64,000 bases of DNA from Pseudidiomarina donghaiensis (GCF_900116895.1 NZ_FPCF01000006.1:1-64000); one strand, 5' to 3'; counted from the first letter of the stretch, positions 7,507 through 16,967 are shown. Translations and numbers: made by a program. Notes: generated by a model from the sequence alone, not told the origin.

Positions 7507-8842
7507 TGTGCCAACCATAAACGTGTACGCCAAAACCCATCACGTGGCCGAACTGAAATTTCATGGCCCCCAACAATGCAGTTGGGTATACACCCCAACG
7601 TGGCAACAACAAGGCTTTGCAGTATCGCCGCACCTACCCTTAAACGGCGAGCAAATTGCTACTGCCAACGTCATTAACTTTTTGCGAAACTTATTCCCTG
7701 AAGGCCCGGCCTTTGAAAGCCTGATAGCCTCTCAACATTTATCTCGGCGCAATATTTACGGCATATTATCCGCCATTGGCCACGATACCGTGGGTGTTTT
7801 AACATTTGGTGAGCATCCACCTGAGACCGACACGAACCCGCTACGAATTGTCACAGAAAACGAACTCACTGAGCGACTAGCCCATAACGCTGACATGACG
7901 TTATGGGACGGAAAATACCGACTATCGGTTGCGGGCGTACAGAGTAAACTCAACGTGTACGTGAATGACACTCAAGAGCTATTTCTGGCAAGTGGCCACT
8001 ATGCCAGCACACATATTCTGAAGTTTGCGTCGGCCAAGCACCCAACCTTGGTGCTCAATGAGTTTTTCTGCATGCGTTTAGCGCACCAAGTTGGCCTAAC
8101 GGTTGCGTCAGTAAAGCTACTTAAACTGGGTTCTTATCATGCGCTTGAGGTGCAACGTTTTGACCGCCGTCACGTTCTGGAGCAACAAGTAGAGGGGCAA
8201 GTAGACAAACGCCATATTATTGATGCCTGCCAAGCGTTGAACCTACCGCCAGAGTTCAAGTATGAACAAAACTTTGGTAGCGGACGTGATGTTAAGCACA
8301 TTCGTGACGGCGTTAGCCTAACCAAATTATTTCAGCTTGCTAAGCAAACCAGTGTACCCGCGCATACGGCAGAGCAATTGCTTGACTGGGTACTGTTTAA
8401 CTTAGTTATTGGTAACAGCGATGCGCACGGCAAAAACGTTAGTTTCTATGTTGGCCGCAGTGGTGCACTTACACTTAGCCCGTTTTATGATCTGGTTTCT
8501 GTGGTTTATGAAGCTATGTCGCAAAGTAAGCAGCAGCAACAACTTGATACGCAACTAGCCATGGCCATTGGAGATAATTTCGATATTGACCAGGTTACCG
8601 CGTTTGACTTGCTGAGTTTTGCTGATGAAGCAGGCATTAAATTTGATTTGCTACAGCGTCGACTTGAACAATTAGTCGATGACGTTGAACGCCAAGCCAT
8701 GCAACTCAACCTAAACGACACCAAGATCACCGTGGTGCAATACGAGCAGCTACGCGCCTTAGCCCAGCTTGTTCAGCAGCGTTGCCGCTACTTCCGCGAA
8801 CAAGCTAACTTGTTCGCGGAAGTGCAGCGTAGTGCTTTTTAA
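7493..8842 (+). CDS. hipA: HipA-family serine/threonine kinase toxin (module 2)
   Basis: 449 aa. The N-terminal subdomain contains the couple-HipA signature (FLRNLFPEGPAFESL). The kinase core follows, with SVAGVQSKLNVYV (the loop in which HipA autophosphorylates), the catalytic NLVIGNSDAHGKN and the metal-binding PFYDLVS. All catalytic positions appear intact. The ATG overlaps the antitoxin by 14 nt. It is only distantly similar to the HipA at 5487-6707, so the two modules are not a recent duplication. A perfect hairpin sits in its last codons (8791-8822). Confidence 0.9.
   Translation: MTGSNVPTINVYAKTHHVAELKFHGPQQCSWVYTPTWQQQGFAVSPHLPLNGEQIATANVINFLRNLFPEGPAFESLIASQHLSRRNIYGILSAIGHDTVGVLTFGEHPPETDTNPLRIVTENELTERLAHNADMTLWDGKYRLSVAGVQSKLNVYVNDTQELFLASGHYASTHILKFASAKHPTLVLNEFFCMRLAHQVGLTVASVKLLKLGSYHALEVQRFDRRHVLEQQVEGQVDKRHIIDACQALNLPPEFKYEQNFGSGRDVKHIRDGVSLTKLFQLAKQTSVPAHTAEQLLDWVLFNLVIGNSDAHGKNVSFYVGRSGALTLSPFYDLVSVVYEAMSQSKQQQQLDTQLAMAIGDNFDIDQVTAFDLLSFADEAGIKFDLLQRRLEQLVDDVERQAMQLNLNDTKITVVQYEQLRALAQLVQQRCRYFREQANLFAEVQRSAF
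8791..8822 (+). terminator. perfect 14-bp hairpin inside the end of hipA-2
   Basis: CTTCCGCGAACAAG and its exact complement CTTGTTCGCGGAAG are separated by a 4-nt CTAA loop, followed 11 nt later by CTTTTT. It lies within coding sequence, ending 20 nt before the hipA-2 stop. The distance to the T-run is too long for a textbook intrinsic terminator, so it may instead slow 3'-5' decay or ribosomes. Confidence 0.4.
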
Positions 8843-8864
8843 GACTGTTTGTTAGCTCTTTTTA

Positions 8865-10724
8865 CTAGCCCTGTTTGCTAGCAATATAGTCATCAACAAA
8901 CTGCTCAAGCACGTTCAAAGGCACCGGCCCGTTGGCAAGAATCACGTCGTGGAATTCACGAATATCAAACTTGTCGCCAAGTGCGGTTTGCGCTTTTTCG
9001 CGTAGCTCAAGAATTTTCAGCATACCAATTTTGTACGCCGTGGCTTGGCCAGGCATGACAATGTGGCGCTCAACCATTTTGCGTGCATCGGCTTCGGCGT
9101 TTGGCGTGTTGCTCACGTAAAAATCGATACCCTCTTCGCGGGTCCATTGTTTCGCGTGAATACCGGTATCCACCACCAAACGTACCGCGCGCCATAGCTC
9201 CATAGCTAACCGGCCAAAGTCTGAGTACGGGTCTTTATAAAAACCGTATTCTTTGGGCAGCATTTCGGTGTACAAGCCCCAACCTTCGCTGTAAGCCGTG
9301 TAGCGGCCAAATTTACGGAACGACGGAATACCCTCAAGCTCTTGCTGAATCGCAATTTGCATGTGGTGGCCAGGAATACCCTCGTGGTAGGCCAGCGCTT
9401 CCATTTGGTAAGTTGGCATAGAGGCCATGTCGTACAAGTTAGCGTAGTAAACGCCCGGGCGGGTGCCGTCCATAGAAGGCTGCTGATAAAACGCTTTACC
9501 GGCTGACTTTTCACGGAAGGGTTCAACCGCTTTCACAATCATGTCGGCTTTTGGTTTGGTAATAAACAGCTCGTCTAAAAACTCGCGCATGGTGTCAATC
9601 AGCGCGGTGGCCTCGTCTAAATAACGCTGACGACCTTCGGCAGTGTCTGGGTAAATAAAGTCTTGGTTGTTGCGCATGTGCACAAAGAACTCTTGCAGCG
9701 TGCCTTCAAACCCGACTTTTTCCATAATCACGCGCATTTCGTCGTGAATACGTGCCACTTCGCTTAAGCCAATTTCATGAATTTCATCGGCGGTTAAGTC
9801 AGTGGTGGTGGTGCGTTGTAGCGCGTTGTTGTAAAACGCCTCGCCTTCTGGGAACTTCCACGCGCCGTCTTTGGTGTCGGCCTGCTGCTCAAGGTCTTCT
9901 ACCGCGCTAATCAAACCTTCATAAGCTGGCTTAACCGACTGTGTTAGCGCTTGCTCAGCGGCGCTAACTAGCTGGTCATACTGCGCTTGCTCAATGTCTA
10001 GGTTGCCAATTTTCTTGGTGAAGTCTTCTAGCAATACGCTTGGCTCGCCGTCATCAAATGGCGCGCCTTTGATAATGTTTTGGCTATCGCTAATAACGTA
10101 CGGGTACACAAATTTCGGCGCAATAATGCCTTTTTCAGCACGAATTTTGAGGTTTTCTTCAAGCTGCGCGAATAGCTCTGGCAGACCGTTTAAGCGCGAA
10201 ATATAGGCTTCAGCGTCGGTGGTGTCGCTAATACGGTGCTGGTTAATCAGCAGCGAAACCACGCTAGAGTGCAAACCAAACATTTGGTTAACCGGGTAGT
10301 TGTAATGGCGCCATTTATGGTCAGCAATTTGCTGCTCAAGCTCTTGCTTCATAAGCTGCCAGCTTAGGTAGGTTTGCTCATTGAGTTTGTTTTCATCAAT
10401 GGCTTCAACTTTTTCTAGATTGGCTTTGGCAATGGCCAGCTCTTCTTCGGCTTTTGCGTCTGAAATGTCGTCCCACTTGTCTTGGTCTTGCTTAATGCCT
10501 AAGTACGACTGGTACATAGGGCTGCGCATAACCGCTTCCATGAACATGTCTTCAAATAGCTTGTTGGCTTTTTCAGACTCGGCTTGGCGCTCTTCAGCGG
10601 TTACTTGTTGGGTAGCGGCTTGCTGCTGCGGTTGTTCGCTTGGGGCTGGGGCTTCTGAGCACGCTGCGGTGCCAAGCGCCAGCGCAACGGCTAGGGCTAA
10701 ATGGGTTTTGGTGATGTTCGCCAT
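8865..10724 (-). CDS. DUF885 family zinc peptidase-like lipoprotein
   Basis: 619 aa. A signal peptide with lipobox (LALGTAAC, Cys at about 19) is followed by a Pro/Gln-rich linker and the DUF885 domain. The family's metal motif is visible as AYHEGIPGHHMQ with a downstream YSEGWGLYTE, consistent with a metallo-dependent hydrolase anchored to the envelope. The start at 10724 has AAGGAGA upstream; the open frame continues 67 codons further upstream without family-like residues. Substrate unknown. Confidence 0.87.
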   Translation of the reverse strand: MANITKTHLALAVALALGTAACSEAPAPSEQPQQQAATQQVTAEERQAESEKANKLFEDMFMEAVMRSPMYQSYLGIKQDQDKWDDISDAKAEEELAIAKANLEKVEAIDENKLNEQTYLSWQLMKQELEQQIADHKWRHYNYPVNQMFGLHSSVVSLLINQHRISDTTDAEAYISRLNGLPELFAQLEENLKIRAEKGIIAPKFVYPYVISDSQNIIKGAPFDDGEPSVLLEDFTKKIGNLDIEQAQYDQLVSAAEQALTQSVKPAYEGLISAVEDLEQQADTKDGAWKFPEGEAFYNNALQRTTTTDLTADEIHEIGLSEVARIHDEMRVIMEKVGFEGTLQEFFVHMRNNQDFIYPDTAEGRQRYLDEATALIDTMREFLDELFITKPKADMIVKAVEPFREKSAGKAFYQQPSMDGTRPGVYYANLYDMASMPTYQMEALAYHEGIPGHHMQIAIQQELEGIPSFRKFGRYTAYSEGWGLYTEMLPKEYGFYKDPYSDFGRLAMELWRAVRLVVDTGIHAKQWTREEGIDFYVSNTPNAEADARKMVERHIVMPGQATAYKIGMLKILELREKAQTALGDKFDIREFHDVILANGPVPLNVLEQFVDDYIASKQG

Positions 10725-10847
10725 GGGTATTCTCCTTATTGTTGTATGGCGATAGATTAGCACTGTCTGCGCGTGGTGGTCTATTTGCTGCTGCGCGGTT
10801 GGGGTGAATGGCGCATTTCTAGGGATGTATGTGCGTGGGGGGTGTGA

Positions 10848-10883
10848 AAAATTTTTGTGTTCAGTTGCAGCAGAAAAGTTACA
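10848..10883 (-). repeat. 36-bp repeat copy A (inverted relative to copy B at 27237)
   Basis: Thirty-five of 36 bases match, in inverted orientation, the segment 27237-27272. The core contains TTCAGTTGCAGC. It lies between DUF885 and yjbQ, in an otherwise featureless 212-bp intergenic region. It does not look like an insertion-sequence end. It could be a dispersed regulatory element or a recombination footprint. Confidence 0.7.
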
Positions 10884-10936
10884 AATGAACGACAAACTCT
10901 TTAAGCTAAAGGCAACATGTAACATTAGGACGAGCT

Positions 10937-11356
10937 ATGCCGGTAAAACAAACCACCATAACCATTGCGCCGAAGCCACGCGGGTTTCATTTAATAACCG
11001 ACGACATAGAGCGCGCGTTATTTGAGCTAGGCACGGTGGATGCCGGCATTTTGCACGTATTTATTCAGCACACCTCGGCCTCGCTAACCATTAACGAAAA
11101 CGCCGACCCCACGGTGCGCCAAGACTTTGAAAGCCACTTCAACCACATGGTGCCCGAAAACGCGCCCTACTATCGGCATACCTTCGAGGGCCCTGACGAC
11201 ATGCCTGCTCATTTGAAGGCCAGTTTGCTAGGTAGCTCGGTGACCATTCCCGTAACTAACGGCCGCCTGAACATGGGCGTTTGGCAAGGGGTATACCTTT
11301 GCGAACACCGCGACCATGGTGGGGCGCGGCGGTTGGTGGTTAGTTTGAGTTTTTAG
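10937..11356 (+). CDS. yjbQ: YjbQ/UPF0047 family protein
   Basis: 139 aa, full length for this single-domain family. Characteristic runs are FIQHTSASLTINENADP near residue 40, the FNHMVPENAPYYRHTFEGPDDMPAHLKAS block, and the ending GRLNMGVWQGVYLCEHRD. E. coli YjbQ has weak thiamine-phosphate synthase activity and the family is annotated accordingly; the real role is unsettled. TTAGGACGAGCT provides the ribosome binding site. Confidence 0.93.
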   Translation: MPVKQTTITIAPKPRGFHLITDDIERALFELGTVDAGILHVFIQHTSASLTINENADPTVRQDFESHFNHMVPENAPYYRHTFEGPDDMPAHLKASLLGSSVTIPVTNGRLNMGVWQGVYLCEHRDHGGARRLVVSLSF

Positions 11357-11428
11357 CGGAACAGGATTATTGTGGGATTAGCTAATTTGTACGAGCATTC
11401 TTACCAACGGATGGGACAATAACGCAAC

Positions 11429-12595
11429 ATGGCAACATTAGAACAATACTGTCAGCAATTTAAGGATGTTCGGCCGAACCGTGCACGTGGCAACACTAGC
11501 CCCCACAAAATCTGCATGCTATTTGCGGTAATTGATCTCATTCAAGACGGACTAATTACCGATTCACGCATTTACTTTAATGACACACTGAAAAACCGCT
11601 TCGCGCTTTATTTTGAGCAACTAAAAACCCCACGCGACAAACTTAACGCTGCATTTCCGTTTTATTATTTGCGTTCATCAGCTTTTTGGCACCACTACAT
11701 TAAACCTGACGCGCAGACTCAGTACGACGCCATAAAAACACCTTCTGAGACATCGCTAGCCAATACCGTTGAATACGCATTTATTGATGTTGAGCTGTTT
11801 GAACTTCTACAAAACCCAACAACAGCCAACAAACTTAAAGCTGCCGCCGCCGTGAACCTCGATACACATGAGGCCGGATTTAAGATCTGGACTAAAGCTA
11901 TTGGCCACTCAGAAGCGAAAGTTGACGAGTACGTGCTCGCTTTAAAAGAGAAAGTCGCTGATTTAATGATATTTGATGGCCTTGAACAGCCAAACATTTT
12001 CGCTGTAAATGACTATTTCGATGTGGCGCGAATGATTAATAAATTACGCGGCCTTAGCGACGCAAGCAACGCTACTTATGGTGACCCTGCGACAGGTCAT
12101 GTCGCAACCTGCATCAAAGCTTTAGAGTTATACCGCGCATATTTGGACCAACTTAGCGACATTGAAGCGCAACTAGACATTGACCATATTCAGCATGATG
12201 ACAGCATCGCCGAAACGACCAAAGCAGTGCTGGTGCAAGCGCGCCGAGGTCAAGGCAAGTTCCGCGAGCGTTTAATTAAACAATGGGGCGGCTGTGCGAT
12301 AACCGGCTACAAAAACATTTCACTGCTAATGGCTTCGCACATTAAACCCTGGTCAACTAGCGACAACGCCGAACGACTAGACCCATATAACGGCCTATTA
12401 TTAACGCCCAACCTAGATAAAGCCTTCGATTTGCACTTTATTTCGTTTAACGCCAAAGGCCGTATTTTGATTTCTGAAGCACTTGGCGACTATTACGCCC
12501 TTGGCATTAACAAAGACATGCAGGTGCCGCTAAAAGAGCAGCACTTGCCATTTATTGAGCAGCATCGAGATGTTTATTTTGAGAAGTTGGGGTAG
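11429..12595 (+). CDS. HNH endonuclease domain protein
   Basis: 388 aa. The last third (about 285-360) is an HNH_2-type nuclease domain: GGCAITGY, MASHIKPWS (metal-binding His), DPYNGLLLTPNLDKAFD (Asn/Asp block) and FNAKGRILIS. The first 250 residues resemble the uncharacterised N-terminal region found in predicted HNH restriction proteins, which begin near LEQYCQQF...NRARGNTSPHKI. It is adjacent to a type II restriction-modification pair, so a defence role, possibly modification-dependent cleavage, is inferred. Confidence 0.82.
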   Translation: MATLEQYCQQFKDVRPNRARGNTSPHKICMLFAVIDLIQDGLITDSRIYFNDTLKNRFALYFEQLKTPRDKLNAAFPFYYLRSSAFWHHYIKPDAQTQYDAIKTPSETSLANTVEYAFIDVELFELLQNPTTANKLKAAAAVNLDTHEAGFKIWTKAIGHSEAKVDEYVLALKEKVADLMIFDGLEQPNIFAVNDYFDVARMINKLRGLSDASNATYGDPATGHVATCIKALELYRAYLDQLSDIEAQLDIDHIQHDDSIAETTKAVLVQARRGQGKFRERLIKQWGGCAITGYKNISLLMASHIKPWSTSDNAERLDPYNGLLLTPNLDKAFDLHFISFNAKGRILISEALGDYYALGINKDMQVPLKEQHLPFIEQHRDVYFEKLG

Positions 12596-12703
12596 TAGTT
12601 GCGATCATAACAACTCTGTGTGTTTAATAGTGCTTGGTTTTAATAGCTAAACGTATGTGTTGCGGCATTTAATTGAAAGTGATTATGAAAATTTAACCTA
12701 GGG

Positions 12704-13441
12704 ATGACCATAGTGATAAGTCATGAAAAAAAACAAGAAATTCTTGAAGCTTCCAAAGAGTGGTTCCGTGAAAAAATCGCAAAAGGACATATACGAAATA
12801 CATTGAAGCTAACGGATCCAAAGCACTTTAATATAAATCCATTTTTGGCTGCTTATTTAGCTAACTTTATTGAGGGTAATTCACACCCCACCAGTATAGC
12901 CAGAGCTCTATTATTACCTCGCGTACTAGGTACATCTATTACGACATCATTTGGAAACCATATACAAGACTTCACGAATATTTTATTGGATGCCTTTGGT
13001 AGTACTACCGCCGGTATTGATATTGAATTTGAAGATCAAATTGACCATCAACGAAAATATTGTCAGCTAAAATCGGGACCGAATACTATAAATAAAGATG
13101 ACGTAGAAACAATAGCCGGCCACTTTCGCGGTGTGATCAATTTAGGCCGAACTAATAACCTGAGAATCCCTCACGATGATATGATTGTTGGTGTTGTCTA
13201 CGGTGTACCTTCGGACCTGAGTAGTCACTATAAAAGAATCACAAGCCAATATCATCACCCAGTAATAATAGGACAAGAATTATGGCACCGTATCACTGGT
13301 GACCCGGGTTTCTATGATGATTTAATAGAAGCTATAGCATCAGTAGCTGTAGAATCTGACTTTAAACAAGAGTTTGAAGACGTTGTGAATCAACTGGCTC
13401 AATCTGAAGTCATTAAAGCACTCTCCGACACTAATACCTGA
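12704..13441 (+). CDS. type II restriction endonuclease (PmeII-family-like)
   Basis: 245 aa with a PD-(D/E)XK-type active site: Asp106 in GIDIEFEDQ and the Q-x-K triad in YCQLKSGPNTINKDDV (Lys123). The flanking blocks LLLPRVLGTSITTSFGN and AGHFRGVINLG fit a family I recall as PmeII-like restriction enzymes (recalled, not searched). It converges on a cytosine-5 methyltransferase 33 bp away, the expected partner. The start is uncertain: ATG at 12704 has a poorly placed AGGGA, and GTG at 12713 is better spaced. AT-rich codon use contrasts with neighbours and suggests transfer. The recognition site cannot be read from sequence. Confidence 0.8.
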   Translation: MTIVISHEKKQEILEASKEWFREKIAKGHIRNTLKLTDPKHFNINPFLAAYLANFIEGNSHPTSIARALLLPRVLGTSITTSFGNHIQDFTNILLDAFGSTTAGIDIEFEDQIDHQRKYCQLKSGPNTINKDDVETIAGHFRGVINLGRTNNLRIPHDDMIVGVVYGVPSDLSSHYKRITSQYHHPVIIGQELWHRITGDPGFYDDLIEAIASVAVESDFKQEFEDVVNQLAQSEVIKALSDTNT

Positions 13442-13474
13442 AAGTGCTTTATATAACGACTTAATCAATACTAA

Positions 13475-14746
13475 TCAGGCTGCTACAATTTCATTCTGGT
13501 TATGATGTTGTTCACAAGTCTCTAATAAATTTAAGGCAGTAACAACAGATTTTGCTACAGCTGTTGCTAAATTAACAGGAACTGCGTTCCCGATTTGTTT
13601 ATATTGAGCTGATAAGGGACCAGAAAACTTCCAGTCGTCCGGAAAAGTTTGAATTCGTGCATATTCGCGAACAGTCAGTGGCCGAGTTTCATCGGGGTGA
13701 CAACGTTCTGTTTGCTTTTGAGCGGGAGCACATGTCAATGTCAAACTTGGCTCGTCCCATGCCAGACGACGAGCCATTCCTGTCTTGCCGCCGCCAAGAA
13801 AATAGCTTTTTTGCATATACTCCCGCTGCAATGTATCTGGTAAATCACGCCAATAGCCTCCTGGGGGGATTAGATCAAGTACCCTTTTCTTTTTGTCTGG
13901 ATACTTCTGCCCAGCTGAATCAGGTACATCTGATTCATAAAGGTCTCCAGCTTTCAAGGCATCTTTCAAAGTCAAAATACGTTTATAGGGCGACGGCCAC
14001 TTAAACTCAAAATGTTTCGCCAAATCATTTCGAACACCAATCAAAAACAAGCGCTCCCGCTTCTGTGGCACACGGAAAAATATAGCTTTTAATACTCGAG
14101 GTTCAACTAATGTATAACCCAACTCATCAATTACATTTTTAATTGCTTCAAGCGTTTTCCCGCCTTCATGATTTAAAAGACCACGCACATTTTCCGCGAT
14201 AAAAATTTTTGGTCTAATTTCCTTAATCGAACGCGCGAATTCGAAAAACAGCGTCCCTCGAGTATCTTCAAATCCCATTTTCTTTCCAGCGTAAGAAAAT
14301 GCTTGGCAAGGAAAACCACCAGATACAACATCGGCTCCATGATATTTAGTAAAATCCACCTCACTAATATCAGATTGGCAAACGTTCCACTTCGGACGAT
14401 TAAAACGTAAGGTATCGCACGCGTGTTTATCAATTTCATTTAACAACAATGATTTGAACCCAGCTCTTTCCATCCCTAGTGCAAGTCCTCCCGCACCAGC
14501 GAATAGTTCTACTAATGTATACTTTCTTCTCGGTTGAACTGCATGTTCTTGATCCCATGTGCTGCTAAATAGCAACTTTGCTTGTTCAAACTCTTCAAGC
14601 TGCCCTCGATGATACATACGATAATTATTACCATCATTTCGAGTGGGTTTTAATGTGCCATTTTTATCCCATCTCCTTAGCGTTTCTTTAGAAACTCCTA
14701 AAATATCAGCAACCTGGGCAATACTGAAAAGTTCATTATTTTTCAT
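13475..14746 (-). CDS. DNA cytosine-5 methyltransferase with N-terminal MerR-like HTH
   Basis: 423 aa. Residues 5-50 form a MerR/excisionase-type winged HTH (FSIAQVADILGVSKETLRRW). The methyltransferase follows: motif I LFAGAGGLALGME (about 81), motif IV GGFPCQAFSYAG with nucleophile Cys147, motif VI AENVRGL, motif VIII QKRERLFLIG, motif IX RPLTVREYARIQTFP and motif X QIGNAVPVNLA. It protects DNA from the convergent restriction enzyme. The fused HTH suggests autoregulation, and repeats lie 75-112 bp upstream. AAAGGGA precedes the ATG at 14746; an earlier in-frame start at 14794 has no such support. Confidence 0.93.
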   Translation of the reverse strand: MKNNELFSIAQVADILGVSKETLRRWDKNGTLKPTRNDGNNYRMYHRGQLEEFEQAKLLFSSTWDQEHAVQPRRKYTLVELFAGAGGLALGMERAGFKSLLLNEIDKHACDTLRFNRPKWNVCQSDISEVDFTKYHGADVVSGGFPCQAFSYAGKKMGFEDTRGTLFFEFARSIKEIRPKIFIAENVRGLLNHEGGKTLEAIKNVIDELGYTLVEPRVLKAIFFRVPQKRERLFLIGVRNDLAKHFEFKWPSPYKRILTLKDALKAGDLYESDVPDSAGQKYPDKKKRVLDLIPPGGYWRDLPDTLQREYMQKSYFLGGGKTGMARRLAWDEPSLTLTCAPAQKQTERCHPDETRPLTVREYARIQTFPDDWKFSGPLSAQYKQIGNAVPVNLATAVAKSVVTALNLLETCEQHHNQNEIVAA

Positions 14747-14820
14747 TGTTGTTCCCTTTAAATGCTTGGCTACAAGACACATTACATCAAACATGCCGCA
14801 ACAAATTTACAACTTGAAAA

Positions 14821-14858
14821 TACTGTATAAACACTTAAAGTACTGTATATGCATACAG
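14821..14858 (-). promoter_or_regulatory. operator candidate upstream of the HTH-methyltransferase
   Basis: TACTGTATA occurs twice, at 14821-14829 and 14841-14849, exactly 20 bp apart. The second copy forms an inverted repeat, CTGTAT-ATGC-ATACAG (14843-14858). Two-turn spacing and position 75-112 bp before the methyltransferase start suggest a binding site for its MerR-like domain. The rest of the 390-bp gap (14747-15136) is AT-rich, with no gene I can support. Confidence 0.5.
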
Positions 14859-15136
14859 ATCAATTGTCAAACATTGGTCATGGTTATTAAACGGCTATTT
14901 TGCCACTAGGTCAACACCCTTCTGGGGCTATGCGTCTAAAAAGAATTCAATAAAATCCTCAGATCATTGTCTATCGATCATTTTTTGAACACTTCGATAA
15001 GAGCTTATTATTGATCTCTACTGACTTTAGCATCTAGCTGACGAAAAAATGGACGTGGTCGTAGGATGGCTATTTATAACGAGAGGGTTTACTTATACTC
15101 GGAGTCAAGTCTCATCAGCCAATATGTAATTTGTTG

Positions 15137-16921
15137 TTATCTGTAGCCGCTTTCACACCCATCCGGCGTGCGCAACCCAGTGGCCGGATTAAAAATCACC
15201 GGCCCGGAATACGTGTTAATCAAAATTTCCTGGGGGGTTATCTTCCATGAGGTCATGGGCGCGCCGGGCAGGCGGTAAATGGGCTCTACGGCGAAGCCTT
15301 TGGCGATTTCGGTGGCGCGGTACAGCATGCCGTTGTTCATGCTTAAATGCGCCAGCCCCGTGGTGGCATAGGCGGTAGAGCCGTAGCTGTATATGTCTTC
15401 AATGTTTTCGTTAAGAATTAGTTCGTGCGCGCCGTCTTTGTAAAACGCCATCATTTCGCCGCCCCACTCGCCGTTGTTGGTGCCGGTTAACCAGCTGTCG
15501 CCTACTTTGGCTGCTACATTTGGCTGCACCGTGCTCTTGGGCGTGGCGCAAAACTCTGCCAAGTATTCATCGGCTTTGCCGGCCTCGTTGTCAGCGCACC
15601 AAGGGTGCTTGTAGGTAAATTGGCTTAGGCCTTTAAACTCGCGGTCGTAAATTTTTACCTGTTCAGGCTCTGCCACTATGGCAAATTGCTCAGCGCTGCA
15701 ATTTTTTGCGCGATGGGTGTAATACGGCTCGGCGTCTTTCTGCAAAGGCGGTTTGTCGGCGGCTAGGCGCTTGGCTGTGGTGGCTGCAAATTTGCGCACT
15801 ATGGGGTACCAATGACTTGTCGCGACGTGGTTTAGGTCATCAAGTGCAGGTTTGTGCTGCAACCAATGCAGGGCTTGTATGGCGGCATGTACTTGCAGCC
15901 AGTCTTGGTCGTTGCGCAGCATGGTTTGCAGCCGTGGCGCGGCCTTTTGGTAGCCAATAAAGCCGAGCGTGCGCGCTGCACTCGCACGGGTGTCCCAGTC
16001 TTCTGCATTTAAGTAATATTCAACGTCAGCGCCCACGTGCTTCGCTGTATGGCCAAGGTGGCCAATGTCACGCAGTATCCACTCGCGGTATAAGCCCTCG
16101 CCTTGGGCTAGTTTGGCCACTAACAAGTCAGCGGCGTACGCGCTTTTCAGTACTTTCAACGAGGTTAGTACGTGCTCACTTAACTCTGGGTTCGCTTTAA
16201 CCATACGAATAAGTTCGGCTTCAACGGGTGCGCTTTCGGCGGTTATGTAGCCTACCCACCCCAATGCTAGCTTGCGCATGTCGGGGTGAATGGCGTTGTT
16301 TTTTGCCAATGCAAGAAGCGCAAGCGCGCTTGGTTGATCCGAAATTTCAAGCTGATGAAGGTCATCAAACACTTCTTGAAAGCCCGCGTAACTTTCTGGA
16401 TTGCAGTTTTTCTTACAGGCTATGGCGTTAAGCAGGTGCGGTATGGCGGGTTGGCCAATGGTTACCAGCGCAAACACAATTTGGTTGCCGCCTTTTCCTT
16501 CGCGTAACAGCTCGCTGACTAGAAATGCAGCGGCTTGGTCGCCGCCCATACGGCCTAGCAACCGGTATGCCCAGCCGCCACTGCCATCTAATTTTACGTT
16601 GTTTTGAATAACCTGGCGCACTAGCTCAAAGTCGCTTTGGCGTATGTCTTTTATGTCGGCAATAAGGGTGTCAGCCAGTTGGCGTTTGTTACTGTTGGGG
16701 TGCGCAGAAAGCTTGGCTAATGGCTCTAGGGCGTCGCGGCCAAAGGCACGCAGTTGGGCTTTAACGGCTTCATCGGCTTCGCCGTTGCTATAACTGGGCA
16801 CGTCTTTTTCAGGTATCAGCGCAATGCAGGCGTCAGCGGTGGCGCATGGGCTAACTTGGTCAAGCGCGTGCGATATTGGCGTGGCTAGGCCTAAAAGAAT
16901 GACAAACAGTGCTCGTTTCAT
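15137..16921 (-). CDS. secreted HEAT-repeat protein
   Basis: 594 aa. A signal peptide (MKRALFVILLGLATPISHA) is followed by about 380 residues of HEAT-like helical repeats (for example AAAFLVSELLREGKGGNQIVF, ADLLVAKLAQGEGLYREWIL and AAPRLQTMLRNDQDWLQVHA) and a beta-rich C-terminal domain of about 180 residues. Such repeats are protein-interaction scaffolds; no catalytic motif is visible. The start at 16921 is chosen for AGAGGGA and the immediate signal peptide. Function unknown; periplasmic location inferred. Confidence 0.7.
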   Translation of the reverse strand: MKRALFVILLGLATPISHALDQVSPCATADACIALIPEKDVPSYSNGEADEAVKAQLRAFGRDALEPLAKLSAHPNSNKRQLADTLIADIKDIRQSDFELVRQVIQNNVKLDGSGGWAYRLLGRMGGDQAAAFLVSELLREGKGGNQIVFALVTIGQPAIPHLLNAIACKKNCNPESYAGFQEVFDDLHQLEISDQPSALALLALAKNNAIHPDMRKLALGWVGYITAESAPVEAELIRMVKANPELSEHVLTSLKVLKSAYAADLLVAKLAQGEGLYREWILRDIGHLGHTAKHVGADVEYYLNAEDWDTRASAARTLGFIGYQKAAPRLQTMLRNDQDWLQVHAAIQALHWLQHKPALDDLNHVATSHWYPIVRKFAATTAKRLAADKPPLQKDAEPYYTHRAKNCSAEQFAIVAEPEQVKIYDREFKGLSQFTYKHPWCADNEAGKADEYLAEFCATPKSTVQPNVAAKVGDSWLTGTNNGEWGGEMMAFYKDGAHELILNENIEDIYSYGSTAYATTGLAHLSMNNGMLYRATEIAKGFAVEPIYRLPGAPMTSWKITPQEILINTYSGPVIFNPATGLRTPDGCESGYR

Positions 16922-16967
16922 GGGTTCCCTCTTTTTGATTTGTTCCAAGTACCAGTTGCGCTACTGA

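Noticed and set aside
10725-10925. Longer N-terminus of the DUF885 protein
   Set aside because: It would place 67 residues before a textbook lipoprotein signal that has its own AAGGAGA site, and it crosses the 36-bp repeat.
15066-15146. 26-codon ORF starting MAIYNERVYLYSE before the HEAT-repeat gene
   Set aside because: It overlaps the 3' end of the HEAT-repeat gene, is very short and has no recognisable similarity.
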